Shown in pieces: positions 1 to 7,949 of a stretch of 43,429 nt of DNA. Location: positions 1 through 43,429 of the forward strand of contig DVIQ01000113.1 of NCBI GenBank assembly GCA_018711185.1, written 5' to 3'. How positions within the stretch are numbered: the stretch's first letter is position 1; every line of letters starts with the position of its first letter. This DNA is from Candidatus Limivivens intestinipullorum. GTDB taxonomy: Bacteria > Bacillota > Clostridia > Lachnospirales > Lachnospiraceae. Both the position numbers and the translations under genes were made by a program. The notes under the pieces are model-generated. The model had not been told where the DNA came from and ran no database searches. It worked only from the letters and a program-made list of their open reading frames with translations.

Positions 1-130
1 AGTGGACAGACTCGGATATCCATCCATGACTGCCCACTATCTAAAAGTACGTGTAAACTATTGAACCGCGTAGTACCGAACGGTACGCTACGTGGTGTGG
101 AAGGAGAGGGTAAAATCTCCCCTATCCGAT
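1..130 (+). mobile_element. 3' end of a group II intron (domains V and VI)
   Basis: Bases 63-98 fold as a group II domain V: a 9-bp lower stem (ACCGCGUAG with CUACGUGGU, one G-U), a two-base CG bulge, a 4-bp upper stem UACC/GGUA and a four-base loop. The CGC in the 5' strand fits the catalytic triad of the family. Bases 100-130 form a domain VI-like hairpin (GGAGA with UCUCC) and end in CCTATCCGAT, similar to known clostridial intron 3' ends, so the intron-exon junction is probably at or near 130. The intron body and its reverse transcriptase gene would lie upstream of the window. The structure is seen in the sequence; the family assignment is from recall of related introns. Confidence 0.75.
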
Positions 131-269
131 CTGTAAAAGTTCGTCGCCGAAAGGCGGCATATATTCAGGGATGCCAAGAACGCCTGCCGGATTTTTTCGG
201 GGAGGCGGTACGCCCGCCAGAATTTCCCGGTACGGTGGTAGGTCTGCTTCGCGGCGTTCTACACTCCGG

Positions 270-364
270 TTCGGTCGGTGCTGAACGTGTGCCACCGGCA
301 CACAGCACCGCCAAATGGACATGCAAGCATGGCCGCTTGGCTCGTTGCTCGCGGGAATAAAAAT
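270..364 (+). repeat. GGACATGC palindromic repeat, copy 1
   Basis: One of three copies of a dispersed element; the others are at 26148-26226 and 36709-36831 in the opposite orientation. The core is an imperfect palindrome, GGACATGC-AA-GCATGGCC, flanked by GCCAA/TTGGC arms. This copy and the one at 36709 share about 95 bp, from TTCGGTCGG to GCGGGAATAAAAA. It ends about 20 bp before the GNAT start codon, so it forms most of that gene's upstream region. Small frames in it are not genes. Confidence 0.8.
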
Positions 365-383
365 AGAAGGCAGGAAATGACAG

Positions 384-1256
384 ATGAAATCGATGAATCA
401 AATGTTTTCCGTGACAACAGCAGACAGTCTGTCCACATCCGGCAAGCAGGCCCTTCTTTCTTTGTACGAGGCCTGCGCCCTGGCGGATAAAACGGACACG
501 CCGCTGTATCTGTCCACGGATCTGAATTATTATAAAAAGATACCGCCGTTTTATTTCGCCTGGGAAAAGGAGAAGCTTGCCGGATTTCTGGTTCTCTTTA
601 TGCCGGAAAAGGAGGAGGCGGAGGTGACCGCGTATACGCATCCGGCATTCCGGGGCAGGGGATGCTTCCGCGCCCTTTGCGCTGCCGCAAAAGAAATCTG
701 CCGGGAAAACGGAATCCGGAGGCTGCTTTATACGGTGGACGCCGCCTGCGAAAGCGGGCAGACGGTACTGAAAAGATCAGAGCTGGCATCCTATCAATTT
801 TCAGAATACAAATTGGAGTTGGAAGAGGCGCAGCCCTACCGGGAGAATCGGGACATTTCCTTTGAACCGGTAACGGAGGAAAACACCGAAGTTTACCGGG
901 AAACCGCGGCGGAAGCTTTGGAAAGCCGGGAGACGGCCGAAGTTTTTCTGAAGTCGATGCTTTCAGGTTCGGCCAGAAAAGGATATATCGAATACTGGAA
1001 AGGGATTCCGGCGGGAGTGTGCCATATCAGTGTACAGGACGGCGAAGCGGGGATTTACGGACTTGGCGTTTTGAAGGAATACCGGGGAATCGGACTGGGA
1101 AAACAGTTTGTGCGGTACATGTCCCGGGAAGCCGCCGGCAGCGGGCTGCCCGTGGTGATCGAAGTCGATTCCGATAACCAGCGGGCGTACTCCATTTACC
1201 GAAAGTACGGATTTCGGGTGGTTCAGCAGACGGATTATTTCGTGGAAGATCTTTAA
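384..1256 (+). CDS. Tandem-GNAT N-acetyltransferase
   Basis: A 290-residue protein with two GNAT folds in one chain. The N-terminal half has an acetyl-CoA loop-like motif HPAFRGRGCFRAL near residue 86. The C-terminal half has the clearer motif A, LKEYRGIGLGKQFV, near residue 232, and ends in the GNAT signature NQRAYSIYRKYGFR. Double-GNAT proteins usually have one active and one degenerate domain, and here the C-terminal domain looks catalytic. It probably transfers acetyl groups to a small-molecule amine; the substrate cannot be told. The ATG at 384 follows AGGAAATGACAG. The gene stands alone, convergent with the methyltransferase on the other strand. No strong promoter is evident; the upstream DNA is a repeat element. 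Confidence 0.85.
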   Translation: MKSMNQMFSVTTADSLSTSGKQALLSLYEACALADKTDTPLYLSTDLNYYKKIPPFYFAWEKEKLAGFLVLFMPEKEEAEVTAYTHPAFRGRGCFRALCAAAKEICRENGIRRLLYTVDAACESGQTVLKRSELASYQFSEYKLELEEAQPYRENRDISFEPVTEENTEVYRETAAEALESRETAEVFLKSMLSGSARKGYIEYWKGIPAGVCHISVQDGEAGIYGLGVLKEYRGIGLGKQFVRYMSREAAGSGLPVVIEVDSDNQRAYSIYRKYGFRVVQQTDYFVEDL

Positions 1257-1280
1257 TACTGCTATCCGCAAACATTTGAT

Positions 1281-2054
1281 TCACTTCTTTTTCTTTAATT
1301 CCGCTATAGCCCCATAATGCAGCACCGTGAACGCCTCCGGCGCGATTTCTTCCAAAAGTTTCCGGTGCTCCGCCTCCCACCGGGCGATTTCTTCTTTGGA
1401 AAGAGAAGCGCCGATGCCGCGGCAGGTCCGCATTCGGCCGTGCCAGGTTTCCCGGGTAAAGGGGACGTTCAGCAGATATTCTTCGTGGTGAACCAGGGTA
1501 AATTGCTCGTTATAAACGGCAGGGATCCGGATGGGATGAACCGTTTCTCCGGCTCCGCTCCACTGCGGGCTGTATTTTAAGACAAGCTTTTCGCTGGCTC
1601 CGGCAATTTTATCCTCAAAGGGCAGCCAGGCCATATACAGGAGCAGAAGCCGGCCGCCGGATTTCAGCATCCGGGCCAGACGCGGCATAACCTCATCATG
1701 CCGAAAGTACCAGAAGCACTGGCAGGCGGTGATGACGTCAAAAGAGCCCTCCGGAAAATCCAGCGCTTCCGTGGGAATCACGTAATAATCAATGTCCATG
1801 CCCGCGGAGAGCGCCCTGGCCTGGGCAATCTGATTCTCGGAGAGGTCTGTGCCGGTCCATTTGGCGCCGTAAGGATACAGATTTCTGGGAAGGACGCCGG
1901 TTCCGGTGCCGATGTCGAGGACATGCTGGCCCCGGACACACAGCCCTAGCCGGATGATCCGTTCATAAAACTCCCGGGGATAGATGTCCCGGAATTTCGC
2001 GTAGTCCGCCGAGGTCCGTCCCCAGTCAAAGGGCTTGCCGCCATCGATTTTCAT
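1281..2054 (-). CDS. Class I SAM-dependent methyltransferase
   Basis: A 257-residue cytosolic methyltransferase. Motif I, VLDIGTGTGVLPRNL, is near residues 45-60 and the acidic end of strand 2, GTDLSENQI, near 70. Next come an FDVITACQCFWYF motif IV region and SGGRLLLLYMAW. It resembles the Methyltransf_11/25 group acting on small molecules; the substrate is unknown. The ATG at 2054 has a strong AAGGAGG site and lies 11 bp after the GNAT stop codon, so the two genes form an operon transcribed leftward. The gene is full length for the family. Confidence 0.88.
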   Translation of the reverse strand: MKIDGGKPFDWGRTSADYAKFRDIYPREFYERIIRLGLCVRGQHVLDIGTGTGVLPRNLYPYGAKWTGTDLSENQIAQARALSAGMDIDYYVIPTEALDFPEGSFDVITACQCFWYFRHDEVMPRLARMLKSGGRLLLLYMAWLPFEDKIAGASEKLVLKYSPQWSGAGETVHPIRIPAVYNEQFTLVHHEEYLLNVPFTRETWHGRMRTCRGIGASLSKEEIARWEAEHRKLLEEIAPEAFTVLHYGAIAELKKKK

Positions 2055-2065
2055 AAGCTTCCTCC

Positions 2066-2572
2066 TTATCCGAATGCTTTGGGATAGACAACGTTTCCGC
2101 TGATGGGCGCGGCGTCATCGAAAAGGCGTATTGCCATGAAGTTTTCCGGGGGAAAGCCCTCCGGCACTTCGATGCCGAAGTCTTTGGCGGGACGGTAGCC
2201 CTCACGGGGATAGTAGCGTTCGCTGCCCAATACCAGGGAATAGCCGAAGCCGAGTTCTCTGGCGATCCGATGGCCTTCCCGGATCAGGGCGGTTCCGATG
2301 CCCTGCCGCTGATACGCGGGCTTCACGGCCAGGGGCGCCAGAGCCAGCACATCGTCGCCACCGACTTTGGCCCTGGTAAACAGGATATAGCCAACGAGCT
2401 CCTTCCCTTCCTCTGCCACAAGGGCCAGTTCCGGGATAAAAGCATCTTCTCTGCGCAGATTCACAACCAAATCCTGCTCCGTGCCGTCCGCGTGCTCCGC
2501 CTGGGAGAACGCTTCACGGATCAGAGGATAGATTTCGGAATAATCTTCTGGAGTTTCTTGCCTGATTTTCAT
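2066..2572 (-). CDS. GNAT family N-acetyltransferase (YhbS-like)
   Basis: A single-domain GNAT enzyme of 168 residues. It opens with KIRQETPEDYSEIYPLIREAF, has the acetyl-CoA motif VKPAYQRQGIGTALIREG near residues 83-100, and then LGFGYSLVLGSERYYPREGY, the pattern of the COG3153/YhbS group. That group acetylates small molecules of undefined identity. It is the first gene of a two-gene operon with the methyltransferase. The ATG follows AAAGGAGTATCCT. A probable promoter with a TATAAT -10 lies upstream at 2666-2694. Co-occurrence of acetyl- and methyltransferases beside exporters hints at detoxification, which is inference. Confidence 0.88.
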   Translation of the reverse strand: MKIRQETPEDYSEIYPLIREAFSQAEHADGTEQDLVVNLRREDAFIPELALVAEEGKELVGYILFTRAKVGGDDVLALAPLAVKPAYQRQGIGTALIREGHRIARELGFGYSLVLGSERYYPREGYRPAKDFGIEVPEGFPPENFMAIRLFDDAAPISGNVVYPKAFG

Positions 2573-2665
2573 AGGATACTCCTTTGCTGCCGCGCGTTTA
2601 TAAGGTCAGCGCGGATTTTTTTGTTTGATGGCAACTGGTTCAGGTCAGGCCGAATCACTGACTGT

Positions 2666-2694
2666 ATTATACTATAGACGGCCGGCTTTTGAAA
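2666..2694 (-). promoter_or_regulatory. Probable promoter for the GNAT-methyltransferase operon
   Basis: Read on the minus strand: TATAAT (2666-2671) preceded by TTTCAA (2689-2694) with 17 bp between. The -10 is consensus and the -35 weak (4 of 6). It gives a leader of about 85-90 nt that contains a CCGCGC/GCGCGG hairpin. Confidence 0.5.
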
Positions 2695-2915
2695 CCGGAA
2701 AATCAGGCGCGGCGGTTCAGTCCGAATCTGTGTCCTAAGCTCAACTATCACTTGAAACAAATTTTTCTTATCTCAAGCGATGCTTGCTGTATCGAACCGG
2801 TGTAATTTGATATTATTGAACCGCAATGAGGCGGCAAAATAAACATCCGTTTTCAGGCGGCATCAAACTGGGAACGCGGCAGTTCTATGCCGGATATTTT
2901 AAAACTGCCGGAGCT

Positions 2916-2968
2916 TGCCAAAATGCAACGGTTCAGCAGGGCTGAACGGTTACGCCGAAATTTTGGCG
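2916..2968. repeat. Hairpin fragment of the three-hairpin element
   Basis: Contains GTTCAGC-AGG-GCTGAAC, matching the first hairpin of the full element at 28597-28730. It is enclosed by an outer GCCAAAAT/ATTTTGGC stem, making a nested cruciform of about 50 bp immediately upstream of the exporter promoter. Only the terminal hairpin remains; the rest of the element is missing. Confidence 0.7.
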
Positions 2969-2982
2969 TCAGTGTTGGTATA

Positions 2983-3012
2983 TTGACAGCCCTGGATTTC
3001 ACATGATATTCT
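2983..3012 (+). promoter_or_regulatory. Promoter of the first ABC exporter pair
   Basis: Consensus -35 TTGACA (2983-2988) and -10 TATTCT (3007-3012) with an 18-bp spacer, reading toward the exporter gene at 3095. The leader of about 75 nt carries the hairpin at 3024-3060. Confidence 0.65.
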
Positions 3013-3023
3013 GGGAGAAAAGT

Positions 3024-3060
3024 GTTACTGTTCACGGCCCGGAGGGCCGTGAATAGTAAC
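3024..3060 (+). promoter_or_regulatory. 17-bp leader hairpin with GGA triloop
   Basis: GTTACTGTTCACGGCCC (3024-3040) pairs with GGGCCGTGAATAGTAAC (3044-3060) around a GGA loop, with one G-U pair. There is no following T-run, so it is not an intrinsic terminator. Its outer arm GTTACTGTTCA resembles the arm of the dispersed element (GTTACAGTTCAGC), suggesting common origin. It lies inside the exporter leader and ends about 20 nt before the ribosome binding site. Confidence 0.7.
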
Positions 3061-3094
3061 AGAAAAGCGCGTCAGGCGCGGGGAGGCGGAGAGT

Positions 3095-4933
3095 ATGGAG
3101 AAAGAGAAAAGCGCGAAAAACAAAGGCCGCGCGGTAAGAGCGTATGTCTTCTGGCTGCGGACTCTTTACCGGGAGTCCCCGGCCTTTGTCTGGCTGTATC
3201 TGGCCGAGATTCCGGTTACGGTGGGAATTTTTCTTGCAGGGGCGTATCTTCCATCTGTCTTGACGGCAGATATTACGGCGGGAGAGCCGGTGGGACGGAT
3301 TGTTTTGAATCTGGCTGTTTTAGGCGGGCTGCTGGTCTTTTTGCAGGCACTGCGGGTTTGGCTTCACAGAACACAGGAGATCAGGGATGACGAGATCCGC
3401 CTCCGGCATGTGAGCCAGATGGTGAAGGAAGTCCTGAATACGGAATACAAGAATGTAGAAAAAGGAGATTTCCAGAACCGATTTATGGAGCTTACAAGGC
3501 TGCATTTGTGGAATGGGAATTTTTCTTCAAAGTTTATGCAGGCGCTTCAGACGGCAGGCACAGCGGCGGCAGGGCTGCTTCTCTATACAGGAATGCTTTC
3601 AGGGCTGTCTTTGTGGCTTCTGGCGGTAATCCTGGTCTGTACGGCGGCGAATTATTTTGTGGCTATCCGCTGCAACCGCTGGGAAAGCGAGAACCGCCAT
3701 AAATGGTGGCCGCTGGATTTGAAAATGCAGTATCTGAGCCGGAATTTAGGGTCTTATGAGGTGGCGAAGGACGTACATCTGTACCACATGGCTCCCTGGC
3801 TGAAAAAGCTGTATGACCGAACCTTAAAGGAGCGGCTGCATTTTACCTTCCGCATGCAGGCAAACTATTACGTGATGGCTCTTGCCTGGGGCTTTACCGG
3901 ACTGATCTGGCAGGGCGCGGCGTATGGGTATCTGATCTGGGCGGTTTGCGCGGAAAGGATTCTGCCATCTGAGTTCGTCCTGTATATCGGTCTTCTCCTG
4001 GGCTTTGCCCAGTGGTGCAGCGCCATAACCAGAAGTGTGCAGTCCCTTCATGAGCAGGCTCTGTATGTGGAGGAGCATCAAAGTTTTATGGATAAGCTGA
4101 AGCCGGAGGAGGAAGGAGATAAGGAGCCGCTTCTTCTGAAAAAAGGCCATATACCGGAAATCTGCTTCCGAAACGTGACATTTCAGTATCCCGGAACGGA
4201 TAAGCCTGTGATTAAGAACCTGAATCTGACTTTGAAGCCCGGAGAAAATCTGGCTCTGGTGGGCTTAAACGGAGCCGGAAAAACGACATTTATCAAGCTG
4301 CTGTGCGGATTTTATGATCCTACCCAGGGAGAAATCCTCATCGATGGAATCAGCCGCAGCCGCTATACCAGAGAATCCTGGATGCGGTGCATTTCCGGTG
4401 TTTTTCAGGATATGGGCTTTTTCCCGGTGTCTCTGCGGGACAACCTGGCGCCGGAGGGCGGCGCTGATGCCGGGCGGATGGAGGAATGTCTGAAAATGGC
4501 GGATTTGGCGGAAAAGACGGCCTCCCTTCCGGCGGGACTGGAAACGCTGTTCGGAGTGGGAATCCAGGAGGGCGCCGCGGAATTTTCCGGAGGGGAAGGG
4601 CAAAGGCTGATGCTTGCCCGGGCTTTTTACAAGGATGCGCCGCTTTTGGTGCTGGATGAGCCCACCGCGGCCCTGGATCCCCTGGCGGAGAGCCGGCTGT
4701 ATGAGCGATACCGCCAGTTTTCCGAGAACAAAACCACGGTTTTCATTTCCCATCGTCTGGCAAGCACCCGGTTCTGTGACCGGATTCTGCTGATGGAAAA
4801 CGGGGAAATCGCGGAGACGGAAACCCATGAGGAACTGATGCGGCAGCAGGGAAGCTACGCCCGTATGTATCTTCTGCAGAGCAAATATTATCAGCAGGAG
4901 GAAGCGGGACTGGAAGGGGAGATGAGTTTGTGA
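3095..4933 (+). CDS. ABC exporter half-transporter, first subunit (pair 1)
   Basis: A 612-residue fused membrane-ATPase half-transporter of the type IV (ABCB-like) exporter fold. A six-helix membrane domain spans roughly residues 25-330 and the nucleotide-binding domain about 355-590. Walker A GLNGAGKTT is near 389, signature FSGGEGQ near 498, Walker B LLVLDEPTAALD near 516 and the H-loop ISHRLAS near 550. The signature has GEGQ where LSGGQ is usual, as in all four paralogues here. It overlaps the next gene by four bases (GTGA), so the two are surely cotranslated and heterodimerise. The substrate is unknown; no precursor peptide or peptidase domain is present. Start chosen for the GGAGGCGGAGAGT site before ATG. 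It is paralogous to the gene at 15650. Confidence 0.92.
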   Translation: MEKEKSAKNKGRAVRAYVFWLRTLYRESPAFVWLYLAEIPVTVGIFLAGAYLPSVLTADITAGEPVGRIVLNLAVLGGLLVFLQALRVWLHRTQEIRDDEIRLRHVSQMVKEVLNTEYKNVEKGDFQNRFMELTRLHLWNGNFSSKFMQALQTAGTAAAGLLLYTGMLSGLSLWLLAVILVCTAANYFVAIRCNRWESENRHKWWPLDLKMQYLSRNLGSYEVAKDVHLYHMAPWLKKLYDRTLKERLHFTFRMQANYYVMALAWGFTGLIWQGAAYGYLIWAVCAERILPSEFVLYIGLLLGFAQWCSAITRSVQSLHEQALYVEEHQSFMDKLKPEEEGDKEPLLLKKGHIPEICFRNVTFQYPGTDKPVIKNLNLTLKPGENLALVGLNGAGKTTFIKLLCGFYDPTQGEILIDGISRSRYTRESWMRCISGVFQDMGFFPVSLRDNLAPEGGADAGRMEECLKMADLAEKTASLPAGLETLFGVGIQEGAAEFSGGEGQRLMLARAFYKDAPLLVLDEPTAALDPLAESRLYERYRQFSENKTTVFISHRLASTRFCDRILLMENGEIAETETHEELMRQQGSYARMYLLQSKYYQQEEAGLEGEMSL

Positions 4934-6801
4934 AAAAGAAGTGGAAAGCCTTTATCCGGGCCATTGTTTTTGTGGCGAAGGACTGTCCGGCCGTCTGGCC
5001 GGTGACCCTTCTCACCGCGGCCCTGGAAGCAGCCTATCCTTATATTAATATTATTTTGTCGGCGGAAATTCTGACAGAAATCACCAGCAGCACAAGAGAC
5101 ATGGAGCGCCTGCTTTTCCTGGCGGCGCTGTTGGTGACCATGGAGTTTCTGGGAAGCTGCTGCGTACAGTTCTGCAGCCAGCTTTTGAACTGCCTCCAGT
5201 ATATGGTTATGGCGCATCTGGATGAAAGTGTGGTGATCAAGGGCTGGGGTATGGATTACACGCTGCTGTGCGACCCGAAAATTCATGAGCAGCAGAACAC
5301 CATCAGCCATTGGTTCTTCTGGAAGGGCATGGTTGCCATGATTACCCAGTTTCGCCGTCTGATCGGCGCGCTGGTGAGCATCGGCATCTCGGTGGCTCTG
5401 ACAGTGGAGCTTTTTGCGGCAAGGGCTGCCGGGGACAGTATGGGAGCGCGTTTGGTAAACCACTGGACCTTCCCGGCGCTGTTTCTTCTGTTTTTCGGTC
5501 TGTCTACGGCATACAATATCTGGTCAGGCTCCCGTTTTCAGAAGGGAACCTATCAGATGGAGCAGGACGAGAAAGCGCCTATGAATCAGGCGGAGGAACT
5601 GATGAAGGCATGCTGCGCGGAATACCAGCGGGGCAAGGATGTCCGTATTTTTCACGCTCAGGGAATGCTCCTGGGGAAATTTCAGGAGCTGTGTGAAGCC
5701 ATTGTGGGAAGCAGAAAAAAGGCGAAGGTCTCCTTTCGGCGTACGCTGGTGCTGTCTGAATTGCTTTCCCGGATTTTCGGCATCGCGGTCTATCTGTTCG
5801 CGGGCCTGAAGACACTCTATGGGGCTTTTGGCGTGGGCAGTCTGCTGAAATATACCGGTATGGTGACACAGTTTGGCGATGGAATTGTTGCTATGGTACA
5901 GACGATTGATGAAATGCTTCAGAACGGCAGCTATCTGGCGGACTATTTTGACTACCAGGATACAAAAAACATTACAGCCGACGCCGCACTTCCCGTTGCG
6001 CCGGAAATCCGGGAGGACTACGAATTTGAGTTCCGTCATGTGACGTTTACCTACCCCGGCGCGGCAGGTCCCAGCCTGCGGGATATCAGCTGCAAATTCC
6101 GCAAGGGGGAAAAGATTGCCGTGGTGGGCCGCAATGGCTCCGGGAAAACCACGTTTATTAAGCTTTTGTGCCGTTTGTATGATCCACAGGAGGGACAGAT
6201 TCTGCTGAACGGGGTGGACATCCGGGAATACCGCTATGAAGAATATCTTCGCTTTTTCTCCACCGTATTTCAGGATTACCATATTTTTGCCTTTACCCTT
6301 GGAGAAAATGTGGCGGCGGAAAGCGATTATTCCAGAAAAAGGGCGGCGCGGGCCCTGGAAAACGCAGGCTTCGGGCCAAGACTTCGGACGATGCCTCAGG
6401 GACTGGATACACAGCTTTTCAAAAACTTTTATGAGGACGGAGTGGAGCTGTCCGGCGGGGAAGGTCAGAAGGTGGCGATTGCGCGGTGTCTCTATAAGGA
6501 CGCGCCTCACGCGGTGCTGGATGAGCCCACCGCGGCCCTGGACGCGGTGGCGGAAGCGGATATCTACCAGCGGATGAATCAGTTTGTCCAGGGAAAAGGA
6601 GCCATTTATATTTCTCACCGCCTTTCGAGCTGTCATTTCTGCAGCCGGATTCTGGTGTTCGACAACGGAACCCTGGCGGAGACGGGGACTCATGAGGAGC
6701 TTCTGAGGGCGGAGGGGCTTTATTGGAAGCTGTGGAACGCCCAGGCGAAGTATTATCAGGAAGAGAGGAGTGAAAAATCCCATCGCCGCAGGCGATTTTA
6801 A
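4930..6801 (+). CDS. ABC exporter half-transporter, second subunit (pair 1)
   Basis: A 623-residue partner half-transporter that starts at a GTG overlapping the stop of the preceding gene. The membrane domain covers about residues 15-335 and the ATPase domain 360-605. Walker A GRNGSGKTT is near 400, signature LSGGEGQ near 506, Walker B VLDEPTAALD near 528 and H-loop ISHRLSS near 558. Both Walker B glutamates of the pair are present, so both sites may be competent. The last residues, after YYQEE, read RSEKSHRRRRF and are encoded by a dispersed repeat (6774-6843). The paralogue at 17479 ends YYQEEA, so this basic tail is a late addition. The substrate is unknown. Confidence 0.92.
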   Translation: MKKKWKAFIRAIVFVAKDCPAVWPVTLLTAALEAAYPYINIILSAEILTEITSSTRDMERLLFLAALLVTMEFLGSCCVQFCSQLLNCLQYMVMAHLDESVVIKGWGMDYTLLCDPKIHEQQNTISHWFFWKGMVAMITQFRRLIGALVSIGISVALTVELFAARAAGDSMGARLVNHWTFPALFLLFFGLSTAYNIWSGSRFQKGTYQMEQDEKAPMNQAEELMKACCAEYQRGKDVRIFHAQGMLLGKFQELCEAIVGSRKKAKVSFRRTLVLSELLSRIFGIAVYLFAGLKTLYGAFGVGSLLKYTGMVTQFGDGIVAMVQTIDEMLQNGSYLADYFDYQDTKNITADAALPVAPEIREDYEFEFRHVTFTYPGAAGPSLRDISCKFRKGEKIAVVGRNGSGKTTFIKLLCRLYDPQEGQILLNGVDIREYRYEEYLRFFSTVFQDYHIFAFTLGENVAAESDYSRKRAARALENAGFGPRLRTMPQGLDTQLFKNFYEDGVELSGGEGQKVAIARCLYKDAPHAVLDEPTAALDAVAEADIYQRMNQFVQGKGAIYISHRLSSCHFCSRILVFDNGTLAETGTHEELLRAEGLYWKLWNAQAKYYQEERSEKSHRRRRF

Positions 6802-6843
6802 ATGGATTTTGCATGCAACAGTTCAGCAGGGCTGAACTGTTAC
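6774..6843 (-). repeat. Partial copy of the three-hairpin element
   Basis: The minus strand matches the left two hairpins of the full copy at 28597-28730: GTAACAGTTCAGC/GCTGAACTGTT, and GCAAAATCC with the ATCGCC/GGCGAT core. Its distal edge falls within the last codons of the preceding ABC gene and supplies that gene's stop codon. The third hairpin is absent. Confidence 0.8.
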
Positions 6844-6850
6844 GAAATCC

Positions 6851-6879
6851 TTGAATCGTTTTGCTGAATATGCTATATA
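6851..6879 (+). promoter_or_regulatory. Probable promoter of the MNT-HEPN pair
   Basis: TTGAAT (6851-6856) and TATATA (6874-6879) with a 17-bp spacer, in an AT-rich region, about 140 nt before the MNT start codon. Plausible from spacing and composition only. Confidence 0.45.
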
Positions 6880-7026
6880 TTAAAGAAAAATACTTTTAAG
6901 AGATGGATAAATTCAATAAAATTTTTACTTTACATAATGGTTGTGTTCTATTGCGAAAGGCAATAAGTAGGCAGCGAAGCGGGTGATAAATTAGCATATT
7001 TACTGTTAAAGAAAGAAGGGGCGATT

Positions 7027-7362
7027 ATGACAGAAGCAAAGATAGAAGAAGTTATGGAAATTTTTGCGAAAGAAGCAAAAAAAGTCTATGGAAATAAATT
7101 GAAAAGTATTATTTTGTATGGCTCCTGTGCCCGCGGCGATTTTTCGAATGACAGTGATATTGATGTCCTGATATTGCTGGACGTTCCGCCCGAGAAGATT
7201 GGCACGGAGCGCAAGCGAATGCTGCAGGTGACGGATCAACTGGATTGGGAATATGACGTGGTATTGGCTCCGGTATATCAGAATTATGCGGTGTATGAGA
7301 AGTATATACCGGTATCGGTGTTCTACCAGAATGTTGAGAGGGAGGGAATCAAAATTGCCTGA
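7027..7362 (+). CDS. MNT-type nucleotidyltransferase (MntA-like antitoxin)
   Basis: A 111-residue minimal nucleotidyltransferase. The core motif YGSCARGDFSNDSDIDVLIL (about residues 33-52) gives the GSx10DxD pattern with both metal-binding aspartates, and a third acidic residue may be in EYDVVL near 77. In the HepT-MntA type VII system, the MNT protein AMPylates and neutralises a HEPN RNase. The next gene is a HEPN protein overlapping by 8 bp, so a toxin-antitoxin role is likely but inferred. The pair has its own promoter and a strong terminator, as expected of an independent cassette. The gene is more A+T-rich than the exporter genes beside it, consistent with acquisition. Confidence 0.87.
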   Translation: MTEAKIEEVMEIFAKEAKKVYGNKLKSIILYGSCARGDFSNDSDIDVLILLDVPPEKIGTERKRMLQVTDQLDWEYDVVLAPVYQNYAVYEKYIPVSVFYQNVEREGIKIA

Positions 7363-7771
7363 GAATACAAATTTGCAAAAAGATTATGCGGGATATCGGT
7401 TGGAAAGAGCTAAGGAGGATTTAGAAGCGGCACAGTTGCTGTATAAAGCAGGAAATTATAGAATTGCGAATAATCGAGCCTATTATGCAATTTTTCATGC
7501 TATGCGGGCAGTATTGGTATTCGATAATTTTGATTCAAGCAAGCACAGCGGTGTTATAGCAGAGTTTCGAAGGAGATATATCAAAGCCGGGGTTTTTCCG
7601 GCAGAAGTATCGAAAATGATTGGCTCTGCTTTTATGATTCGAAATGCGTCAGATTATGACGATATGTTTCTTGCCAGCAGAACGGATACGGAGGAACAAA
7701 TTCGTAATGCGGAATATATATTGAAGCTGTTGTCTGATTATATAAAGAAAAGGATAGGAGAATACAAATAA
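7355..7771 (+). CDS. HEPN domain protein (HepT-like toxin, COG1895 type)
   Basis: A 138-residue all-helical HEPN protein that starts at TTG (7355), placed by the GGAGGG at 7341-7346 eight bases upstream. This start overlaps the MNT stop region by 8 bp. Helix 2 has NNRAYYAIFHAMRAVL, typical of HEPN. The position of the RX4-6H RNase motif reads RNASDYDD: the arginine is kept but Tyr/Asp replaces histidine, a variant common in the COG1895 branch. RNase activity therefore cannot be assumed. It works with the upstream MNT protein. The stop codon abuts an intrinsic terminator. Confidence 0.85.
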   Translation: MPENTNLQKDYAGYRLERAKEDLEAAQLLYKAGNYRIANNRAYYAIFHAMRAVLVFDNFDSSKHSGVIAEFRRRYIKAGVFPAEVSKMIGSAFMIRNASDYDDMFLASRTDTEEQIRNAEYILKLLSDYIKKRIGEYK

Positions 7772-7812
7772 GCCTGCCCAAGCCGCAAAATGCGGCGCGG
7801 CAGGCTTTTATA
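7771..7812 (+). terminator. Intrinsic terminator after the HEPN gene
   Basis: AGCCTGCC (7771-7778) pairs with GGCAGGCT (7799-7806), with an inner CCGC/GCGG stem, followed by TTTTATAAAAATTTTT. It starts right at the HEPN stop codon. Confidence 0.9.
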
Positions 7813-7831
7813 AAAATTTTTCACAAACATT

Positions 7832-7864
7832 CTAACCAACCATTTCCCACCCCGACTATCTAAG
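7832..7864 (+). promoter_or_regulatory. Putative ECF-sigma promoter of the sigma factor gene
   Basis: CTAACCAA at 7832-7839 and CGACTATCTAAG at 7853-7864. The same two blocks, 21 bp apart start to start, occur at 15276-15308 before the second ABC exporter. The TAAC-N16-CGAC pattern resembles ECF promoters such as Bacillus SigX (TGTAAC-N17-CGAC). It is followed by a CGGCCGG/CCGGCCG hairpin and then the sigma gene at 7950, suggesting autoregulation. Confidence 0.55.
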
Positions 7865-7949
7865 TGCAGCAAATCGGCCGGCAGACCAATGACCGGCCGC
7901 AGGAAAGGAATATTACAGTGCAAAAAGGTAAGAAAAGCAGGTACACATT

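Larger units (their letters stand above)
2573..3094. other. Intergenic region with promoters and palindromes
   Basis: No gene is evident between the divergent GNAT and ABC exporter genes. It holds the GNAT promoter, a hairpin repeat at 2916-2968, the exporter promoter at 2983-3012 and a long leader hairpin at 3024-3060. The stretch 2700-2915 shows only short unexplained inverted repeats. Confidence 0.7.

Noticed and set aside
61..360. 99-codon frame over the intron end and first repeat
   Set aside because: It crosses the group II domain V/VI structures and the exon junction; it is not a plausible protein.
5524..6783. 419-codon minus-strand open frame
   Set aside because: Antisense to the ABC exporter ATPase domain; similar long shadows occur opposite the paralogues at 15629-16768 and 18259-19167.
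3095..6801. Lanthipeptide or RiPP export locus
   Set aside because: No precursor peptide, modification enzyme or peptidase C39 domain is present near either exporter pair.
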